A stretch of DNA of 64,000 nt from Riptortus pedestris (lineage: Eukaryota; Arthropoda; Insecta; Hemiptera; Alydidae). This document shows positions 56,870 through 64,000 of this stretch, piece after piece. The first letter of the stretch is position 1, and every line of letters starts with the position of its first letter. The stretch is taken from positions 195,827,501-195,891,500 of the forward strand of contig CM032229.1 of NCBI GenBank assembly GCA_019009955.1, read 5' to 3'. The notes under the pieces were generated by a model that searched no databases, was not told the origin of the DNA, and saw only the letters and a program-made list of their open reading frames with translations. A program made the translations under genes and the position numbers.

Positions 56870-58075
56870 CACAACTACTGCCCCTTCAAAACTAGGCTAT
56901 ACCTACTCCTCTTCTAACTACTGCCCCTTCGAAACTAGGCTATACCTACTCCTCTTCTAACTACTGCCCCTTCGAAACTAGGCTATACCTACTCCTCTTC
57001 TAACTACTGCACCTTCGAAACTAGGCTATACCTACTCCTCTTCTAACTACAGCCCCTTCGAAACTAGGCTATACCTACTCCTCTTCTAACTACTGCCCCT
57101 TCGAAACTAGGCTATACCTACTCCTCTTCTAACTACTGCCCCTTCGAAACTAGGCTATACCTACTCCTCTTCTAACTACTGCCCCTTCGAAACTAGGCTA
57201 TACCTACTCCTCTTCTAACTACTGCCCCTTCGAAACTAGGCTATACCTACTCCTCTTCTAACTACTGCCCCTTCGAAACTAGGCTATACCTACTCCTCTT
57301 CTAACTACTGCCCCTTCGAAACTAGGCTATACCTACTCCTCTTCTAACTACTGCCCCTTCGAAACTAGGCTATACCTACTCCTCTTCTAACTACTGCCCC
57401 TTCGAAACTAGGCTATACAAACTCCTCTTCTAACTACTGCCCTTTGAAACTAGGCTATACCTACTCCTCTTCTAACTACTGCCCCTTCGAAACTAGGCTA
57501 TACCTACTCCTCTTCTAACTACTGCCCCTTCGAAACTAGGCTATACCTACTCCTCTTCTAACTACTGCCCCTTCGAAACTAGGCTATACCTACTCCTCTT
57601 CTAACTACTGCCCCTTCGAAACTAGGCTATACCTACTCCTCTTCTAACTACTGCCCCTTCGAAACTAGGCTATACCTACTCCTCTTCTAACTACTGCCCC
57701 TTCGAAACTAGGCTATACCTACTCCTCTTCTAACTACTGCCCCTTCGAAACTAGGCTATACCTACTCCTCTTCTAACTACTGCCCCTTCGAAACTAGGCT
57801 ATACCTACTCCTCTTCTAACTACTGCCCCTTCGAAACTAGGCTATACCTACTCCTCTTCTAACTACTGCCCCTTCGAAACTAGGCTATACCTACTCCTCT
57901 TCTAACTACTGCCCCTTCGAAACTAGGCTATACCTACTCCTCTTCTAACTACTGCTCCTTCGAACATAGGCTATACCTACTCCTCTTCTAACTACTGCCC
58001 CTTCGAAACTAGGCTATACCTACTCCTCTTCTAACTACTGCACCTTCGAAACTAGACTATACCTACTCCTCTTAT
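56870..58075. repeat. 43-bp minisatellite, about 27 copies
   Basis: Unit CTAACTACTGCCCCTTCGAA plus ACTAGGCTATACCTACTCCTCTT (in two parts, ACTAGGCTATACC and TACTCCTCTT). Interior copies are near perfect; edge copies carry CACC, CAGC or CTCC in place of CCCC. It begins about 280 bp after the 131-bp array; that gap has no recognised feature. Confidence 0.96.
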
Positions 58076-58099
58076 AACTAGGCTTACCCACTAATCCTG

Positions 58100-59760
58100 T
58101 CGTAATAGAGATGATTACTGTTCATAGGACTGCCCCTTCGAAATGATTACTGTTCATAGGACTGCCATAAACTAGCTATATACTCCTCTTCTAACTAGGC
58201 TTACTTACTAATCCTGTCGTAATAGAGATGATTACTGTTCATAGGACTGCCACAATAGAGATGATTACTGTTCATAGGACTGCCATAATAGAGCTGGTTA
58301 CTGTTCATAGGACTGCCATAATATAGCTGATTACTGTTCAAAGGTCTGCCATAATAGAGATGATAACTGTTTATAGGTCTTCCATAATACAGATGATAAC
58401 TGTTCATAGGACTGCCATAATATAGCTGATTACTGTTCATAGGACTGCCATAATAGAGCTGGTTACTGTTCATAGGACTGCCACAATAGAGATGATTACT
58501 GTTCATAGGACTGCCACAATAGAGATGATTACTGTTCATAGGACTGCCATAATAGAGCTGATTACTGTTCATAGGACTGCCACAATAGAGATGATTACTG
58601 TTCATAGGACTGCCACAATAGAGATGATTACTGTTCATAGGACTGCCACAATAGAGATGATTACTGTTCATAGGACTGCCATAATATAGCTGATTACTGT
58701 TCATAGGACTGCCACAATAGAGATGATTACTGCCCATAAGACTGCCATAATAGAGCTGGTTACTGTTCATAGGACTGCTATAATAGAGCTGGTTACTGTT
58801 CATAGGACTGCCACAATAGAGATGATTACTGTTCATAGGACTGCCATAATATAGCTGTTTACTGTTCATAGGACTGCCACAATAGAGATGATTACTGTTC
58901 ATAGGACTGCCACAATAGAGATGATTACTGTTCATAGGACTGCCATAATAGAGCTGGTTACTGTTCATAGGACTGCCACAATATAGCTGATTACTGTTCA
59001 TAGGACTGCCACAATAGAGATGATTACTGTTCTTAGGACTGCCACCATAATATAGCTGATTACTGTTCATAGGTCTGCCATAATATAGCTGATTACTGTT
59101 CATAGGACTGCCATAATATAGCTTATTACTGTTCATAGGACTGCCACAATAGAGATGATTACTGTTCATAGGACTGCCATAATATAGCTGATTACTGTTC
59201 ATAGGACTGCCATAATATAGCTGATTACTGTTCATAGGACTGCCACAATAGAGATGATTACTGTTCATAGGACTGCCACAATATAGCTGATTACTGTTCA
59301 TAGGACTGCCATAATATAGCTGATTACTGTTCATAGGACTGCCACAATAGAGATGATTACTGTTCATAGGACTGCCACAATAGAGATGATTACTGTTCAT
59401 AGGACTGCCACAATATAGCTGATTACTGTTCATAGGACTGCCATAATAGAGATGATTACTGTTCATAGGACTGTCACAATAGAGATTGATTACTGTTCAT
59501 AGGACTGTCACATAATAGAGTGATTACTGTTCATAGGACTGCACATAATAGAGATGATTACTGTTCATAGGACTGTCACAATAGAGATGATTACTGTTAT
59601 AGGACTGTCACAATAGAGATGATTACTGTTCATGACTGCCAATAGGAGCTACTGAATAGAGGACTGCACAATATAGCTGATTACTGTTCATAGGACTGCC
59701 ACAATAGAGATGATTACTGTTCTTAGGACTGCCACAATAGAGATGATTACTGTCCTTAGA
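58100..59760. repeat. 33-bp minisatellite, about 49 copies
   Basis: Unit ATGATTACTGTTCATAGGAC plus TGCCACAATAGAG, with CATAATATAGCTG and CATAATAGAGCTGG variants mixed. Minus is open for 421 codons (NSNHLYCGSPM repeated). The left edge contains units fused with the neighbouring 43-bp array. The right part from 59470 has many small indels. Immediately right is the LTR of a retrotransposon. Confidence 0.94.
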
Positions 59761-59774
59761 TTGAACTTCTAAGT

Positions 59775-59900
59775 TGTATTCTGTAGAATAAAGAACAACA
59801 CGTGCTGTCTCAACGAGCAACATTTATTAACTGAAGAATAAAAGATAAGCGAACATCTGTTTAACATAACCTTAACAACGAACATATGTTTACCACCACA
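59775..59900 (-). repeat. Putative 3' LTR, about 126 bp
   Basis: On minus it starts TGTGGTGGTAAAC right after the polypurine tract and ends GAATACA, giving TG..CA limits. It contains TTAATAAATG, a possible polyadenylation signal. The boundary at 59775 is a guess until the 5' LTR is seen. Confidence 0.55.
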
Positions 59901-59927
59901 TCCTCCCTTCTCGCTCCAAGAAGAAGA

Positions 59928-61190
59928 TTACTTGAATCTCTTCGGAGGTTTTACTTTTCTCCCGAATCTTGTTGTATAGCCTTCTGCACTATGACCTGAT
60001 CCATCTTCAACATTCCCCTTTGTGTAGTCTTCTTTCGCCGAATCTTCTTGTCCATCATTCCCCTCAGTACTGTGCTCATTCTCCGGGTCTTGACATATTC
60101 CTTCCTCTCCCCCAGCTCCTCTACCCGAGGTTTTCGCTAAATCTTCACCACTTAAAGGTACAACTCCACTTCCATTTTTATCCGAAATGGTTTGGTATGG
60201 CGGGTAGGGACCCCAATCTGTGACCAAATGCTTGTCGGATGGTACCAAAAATCTTCTATTTCGTCTGAATGTTCGACTTCCCGATTTTATTACATAGTCT
60301 CTATCGGTAACATACTTTTTAACCACAGTCCCATAACGCTTCAGATCTGTAATCCAAACTATTTGACCAGGTTCGAGGATCGAAAGTTCTGTTGCTCTGT
60401 GACGTCTATCAAAATAAAATTTTGTTTTCTGTTTTCCTCTATTATATGAATCTTTATACTTGTCAAGGTTAGGCCAACCTGGATTCATCTTCTCAGGCAA
60501 GACAGGCAGAGTAGTCCGAATTTTCCTCCCAAACAACAATTCGGCTGGTGAATTGCCACATTCCAACGGAGTGGCTCGGTGAGCCAAAAGTCCTAAATAA
60601 GGGTCACTATTTTTATTCAGAATATTTTTTCATATCTGAAACCGCCTCTCTGCTTGACCATTAGACTGTGGAAAATGTGGACTTGATGTGATAATTCGGA
60701 AACCTAACTCTTCAGAAAATTTTATCATTTCAGCCGATACTAGTGGAGTATCATTATCGCATCTAAGGATCTTTGGGATTCCATGTCGCGAAAAAATAGA
60801 TAAATAAGCGTTTTTTATGAATGCAGTTCCAGTTCGATCTATTGTAATTAATTCAAAAGTAATCTTGTATTGAAAAGTAATCTTGAATGCAAAGATACAT
60901 TTTTTTATTATGCTTCAAAATGTCAGCTCCAACAACTTCCCATGGCCTGTCCGGAATGGGTTGTGGCCTTAATGGTTCTACAGGATTAGCTTTATGTTCG
61001 AGACACTTATGACAAGCCTCTACCATCTTCTTTACATCTGAGCTAATACCAGGCCACCAAAACAGATTCCTTTACACGGGCCATACACTTGTTTACACCT
61101 AGGTGGCCACTATGAATTTGTGATAGTATTTCATTTCTTAGTTCATGAGGAACATATATCCTCGTCCCTCGTAAAATCAGGTCATTGAGC
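59928..61190 (-). pseudogene. Integrase of the LTR retrotransposon, broken
   Basis: From the right on minus: YVPHELRNEILSQIHSGHLG and KCMARVKE (HHCC zinc region), RPWEVVGADIL (first catalytic Asp block), HGIPKILRCDNDTPLVSAEM (second Asp), PHFPQSNGQAERRF (catalytic Glu), then in the open 219-codon segment ATPLECGNSPAELLFGRKIR, HRATELSILEPGQIVWI and a GSRTFRRNRRFLVP C-terminal domain. The tail is acidic then basic (TRFGRKVKPPKRFK) and ends at 59928. Stops near 61050-60600 disable the core. D, D and E are each readable. Confidence 0.85.
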
Positions 61191-61194
61191 CAAG

Positions 61195-61823
61195 CTAAAT
61201 TTCTTCGGTGTAGAATTCTGTTTGGCGCAAACTTGACCAGTTTGCAATAGCACGTTTAATGATGCAACTCAAATTGTCCTCTGCTATAGCTTTCCTAATA
61301 GCTTCTAATTTAGAATCTGAGCAAGGTAAGTCTGACATTATTGCACCTACAAACATATCTAACTCATCATTCAAAACATCTGTAACCTTCTGGGTACCGG
61401 CGTTGACTGGGGCTCTTGAGAGCGTGTCAGGAACCAAAACGTTTTTCCCGATTCAAAATGCATTTTATACTCAAACTGCATCAACCTCATTCGAAATCTT
61501 TGCAGCCTAGGTGTGAGATCAGCCAAAGGTTTCTGTCCTAATATTTGCAAGAGAGGCTTATGATCAGTGACTAAGATGATTCTTTTTCCTATTATGTAGG
61601 ATGAAAAACGCTCACAAGCCCACGTTAAGGCAAGAGCTTCTTTTTCAACTTGTGAGTATCTGGTTTCCGCATTGTTTAACATACGAGAAGCAAACTGGAT
61701 AGGTTTCCAACGTTCATCTACTTTTTGTTCGATGACAGCCCCTAAACCAAAACTGGAAGAATCAGCACAGACCCGTGTATCCAAATTAGGGTCATAAAGG
61801 TGTAAAACCGGAGCCTTAAGCAA
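61195..61823 (-). pseudogene. RNase H region of the LTR retrotransposon
   Basis: Open segment 61371-61823 reads LHLYDPNLDTRVCADSSSFG, LGAVIEQ, PIQFASRMLNNAETRYSQVE, KEALALTWACERFSSYIIGK and VTDHKPLLQIL, the RNase H domain fused after Ty3 reverse transcriptase. After a frameshift, 61195-61437 continues with VPDTLSRAP, the linker to integrase. Confidence 0.87.
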
Positions 61824-61830
61824 GCTTCTG

Positions 61831-62598
61831 TTATTGAAACAAAAACTTCTTCATGATTTTGAGACCAATGCCACTCATTTTTTTGAAGATTAAAAGATCA
61901 TTAAGAGGCTTAAGCTGTTTAGAAAGATTTGGCAAAAATTTCATCATATAATTTACCATTCCTAAAAATCGTCTCAGCTCACTTTGGTTTTTAGGCCTGG
62001 GAAACTCTTTTATTGCCTTGGTTTTTTCTGGGTCTGGCAATACCTTCCCATTATCGATTATGTGCCCCAGAAATACTATTCTGGACTTTGAGAATTCGCA
62101 CTTGGTAGGGTTCAGTGTTACACCTAATTCCATAAGCCTTTCAAGTACCATATCAAGCCTAACATCATGTTCCTCTTTAGTTCTCCCAAAAACACAAATA
62201 TCGTCTATCAAGTTGACAACTCCCTCCATTCCCATTAATACCTGAAGCATTTTTCGTTGGAAATGTTCAGGGGCTGAAGAAATGCCAAAGGGTAAGCGCT
62301 TAAAATAATATCTTCCAAAAGCGTAACAAAGGTTGTAAGTTTGGCCGTTCTTTCATCTAATCGCAACCTGCCAGAAGCCACTATTTGTGTCCAGTTTCGA
62401 AAAGTACCTGGCGCCAGAAATCTGAGCCAATGTTTCCTCAACAGAGGGTAAAACTAAACGCTCTCTTTCCACGAATTGATTAAGAGCAGTGAAATCCACA
62501 CAGAGCCGACCATCGCCTGATTTCTTTGGCACTACCACCATAGGAGAGCACCATTCAGTTGCTTCCGTAATCGGAGAAATAACACCGTTCTTTACCAT
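61831..62598 (-). pseudogene. Reverse transcriptase of the LTR retrotransposon, broken
   Basis: Blocks on minus: MVKNGVISPITEATEWCSPM, VVPKKSGDGRLCVDFTALNQ, SGARYFSKLDTNSGFWQVAI, a frameshifted middle part (62235-62441), then VNLIDDICVFGRTKEEHDVR, LNPTKCEFSKSRIVFLGHII and FPRPKNQSELRRFLGMVNYM. The catalytic YxDD appears as LIDD, and the motif A Asp is present in KLDTNSGFW. At least two frameshifts. Confidence 0.88.
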
Positions 62599-62602
62599 AC
62601 GA

Positions 62603-63052
62603 TCAAGTTCGTCTTTGACTTTGGTCCTTAAGCTTACAGGAATTCTGCGAGGGGGTTACAACTGCAACGGGCGGTGCATTTTTCTTTAATTTAATATAAT
62701 AAGGTTCACCAAAGCTTCCTAATCCATTAAATAATTTGGGGAATTTTTTCCTTATGTCTAAAGAAACTTCATTTATTTGGCACAAGGAGAATGCGATTAT
62801 ACCACCTCTTCCTAAAAGTGGCTCATTCTGGCAGTTTAAAACAAACAAGTCCTCTGAATGCGACATTCCCCCTGTTTCAAGCTTAACCTTCGAAACCCCT
62901 ACTACTTTCAGCTTAGTATTATCAGGACCATTCAAACGAATTTTTGTGGGCCTCATTTCTAATCCAAGGCGTTCTGCATCCTTGTAACCTATACAACTGA
63001 CATCTGCACCTGTATCTATTTTAAAGCGTACAAAATGGCGACCGTTAACCAA
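62603..63052 (-). pseudogene. Aspartic protease region of the LTR retrotransposon
   Basis: The 149-codon frame reads VNGRHFVRFKIDTGADVSCI with the DTGA catalytic motif, then LGLEMRPTKIRLNGPDNTKL and LLGRGGIIAF, the expected flap and second conserved block. It continues toward the reverse transcriptase, with LPKLFNGLGSFGEPY-like sequence (seen as FPKLFNGLGSFGEPYYIKL), and loses frame at 62603. Confidence 0.85.
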
Positions 63053-63135
63053 CAGCTGGATAGTAAAAGGGTCAACTCGAATGCCCCTAGCAACGCTTTT
63101 CTCCCACCGTAATAGAGCTAAGGCAATGATCTTGG

Positions 63136-64000
63136 TTAATTTTGAACAGCTGATTCTATTTCTCTTACATCACGTTTTGAGCCACAGAAAAGTTTAAAGT
63201 GGTTCTTAAGGCCACATCGAAAACATATTTTGCCACGTGCAGGACAATTTTCAAAAGAATGATTCTTTAAAGACCCACATCGACCACATCTGGAAGTAAC
63301 CTTGGAAAATTTGGTTAGATTTACCACCGTCTTTAGACGCTCGATTTTCTCTCCTAGCTTCCTTAACCTCCCCAGAATCTCTGTTAAACAATTCTTTTTG
63401 AGAATTTATTGCTTCTGACTGCCTAACCATCTCTTTGGCTTTAGTAAGGGTCAGACCTTCCTGAATCTGAAGATGTTTCGACAGCTGCTGATCCCGAATA
63501 CCAGTAACTAGCTTAAGCAGTATCATATCCTCATGATATTTTCGACTCTCACAATCACTGCAAGCCCACTCGCATCTCTCCGACATTTATGGAGGTCATT
63601 AATAAACTCATCTACCCTTTCATCAACAAATTGTTTTCTTTTTTAGGAAAATTGCCCTATGATAAAATATATTTTTCTTAGTTTTAAAATATTCATTAAA
63701 CTGCTTCACAACAGCATCATATGAAGTCCTAGCTTCGATATTCATCCCCATAGAGGTCAGCAGTTCCTCAGCGTCTGGCCCCATACAGTAAAGCAACATA
63801 CTAATCTGTTGATCTTGCGATTTAGCAGATAGACCAGACGCCGAACGGAACATGGCAAACCGCTTGATCCAGGCACTCCATGACTGCGGATCCTGTACAT
63901 CAAATATATCTGGAGGTTTTACCTGGTAAGAATTGCCGCCTCGCATACCAGCCTCATGTGTAGACAGCACAGAGGACAAAATGTCCTTCAACATCTCTGG
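63136..64000 (-). pseudogene. Gag of the LTR retrotransposon, partial and broken
   Basis: Three frames: 63623-63994 (KPPDIFDVQDPQSWSAWIKR, FAMFRSASGL, LLYCMGPDAEELLTSMGM), 63251-63586 (YHEDMILLKLVTGIRDQQLS, LTLTKAKEMVRQSE) and 63136-63327 with two zinc knuckles, CGRCGSLKNHSFENC (CX2CX5HX4C) and CFRCGLKNHFKLFC (canonical CX2CX4HX4C). An ATG at 63994 could be the start, but the window ends six bases further, so completeness is unknown. Confidence 0.85.

Larger units (their letters stand above)
59775..64000 (-). mobile_element. Mag-like Ty3/gypsy LTR retrotransposon, decayed, cut by window end
   Basis: Minus order: gag with two zinc knuckles, protease, reverse transcriptase, RNase H, integrase, polypurine tract (GAAGGGAGGA, 59901-59910) and one short LTR. 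That order with integrase last is Ty3/gypsy. Double knuckle plus a very short LTR is reminiscent of the Mag clade (inference). Frameshifts and stops separate almost every domain. No envelope gene is seen between integrase and the LTR. The 5' LTR and any leader lie beyond 64000. Confidence 0.88.

Noticed and set aside
58201..59466. 421-codon NSNHLYCGSPM repeat protein on minus
   Set aside because: 33-bp minisatellite; variation affects amino acids as much as silent sites and the frame breaks with indels at the right end.

Overview
This window is eukaryotic, AT-rich, repeat-dominated DNA, most likely from an arthropod and probably an insect. The support is the set of mobile-element relics (Transib, piggyBac-like, hAT/GTF2IRD2-like, jockey/R1-type non-LTR, Mag-like Ty3/gypsy, Helitron-like) and one convincing intron-containing gene. 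There is no operon structure, no bacterial gene and no CRISPR. Species cannot be told from the sequence alone.

The outstanding property is tandem repetition. About 20 mutually unrelated minisatellites with units of 26 to 138 bp occupy roughly 27-28 kb, more than 40% of the window (my estimate from visible array limits). Most long open frames here are artefacts of arrays whose unit is a multiple of three (27, 33, 42, 48, 96, 108, 120 bp). I do not call them genes.

The one well supported gene is on the minus strand at 26748-28758: two coding exons with GT-AG borders and matching phase, encoding a predicted secreted protein of about 578 residues built from about 46 decapeptides of the type HGHSHGGSVG. 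Unlike the surrounding arrays, its 30-bp units differ at silent sites while the peptide is conserved, which argues for selection on the protein. A possible lone exon lies at 3929-4043 and a frame-broken unrecognised gene at 1837-2622, both minus strand.

Layout: 1-6110 TG-rich array, broken gene, 60-bp and 45-bp arrays; 6111-10318 dispersed repeats and a non-LTR reverse transcriptase relic; 10319-15088 the 96-bp and 120-bp arrays; 15155-20740 dispersed repeat, a complete but dead Transib (RAG1-related) transposon with both terminal inverted repeats, and an R1-type non-LTR relic; 21341-25428 two abutting arrays inside or beside a Helitron-like repeat; 26748-28758 the His-rich gene; 29022-34234 arrays and a hAT relic; 36607-40328 48-bp array, non-LTR 3' end, reverse Helitron-like repeat with a 108-bp array; 40686-43700 a jockey-type element with a piggyBac-like element nested in its ORF2 and a 26-bp array made from that same ORF2; 44152-51895 arrays and fragments; 52461-59760 three arrays almost back to back; 59775-64000 a decayed Mag-like LTR retrotransposon on the minus strand that runs off the window.

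The loci do not form a pathway. The connecting theme is mobile elements seeding, hosting or bordering tandem arrays: at 40686-41434 the parent coding sequence of an array can be read directly, and three other arrays lie against copies of one Helitron-like family.
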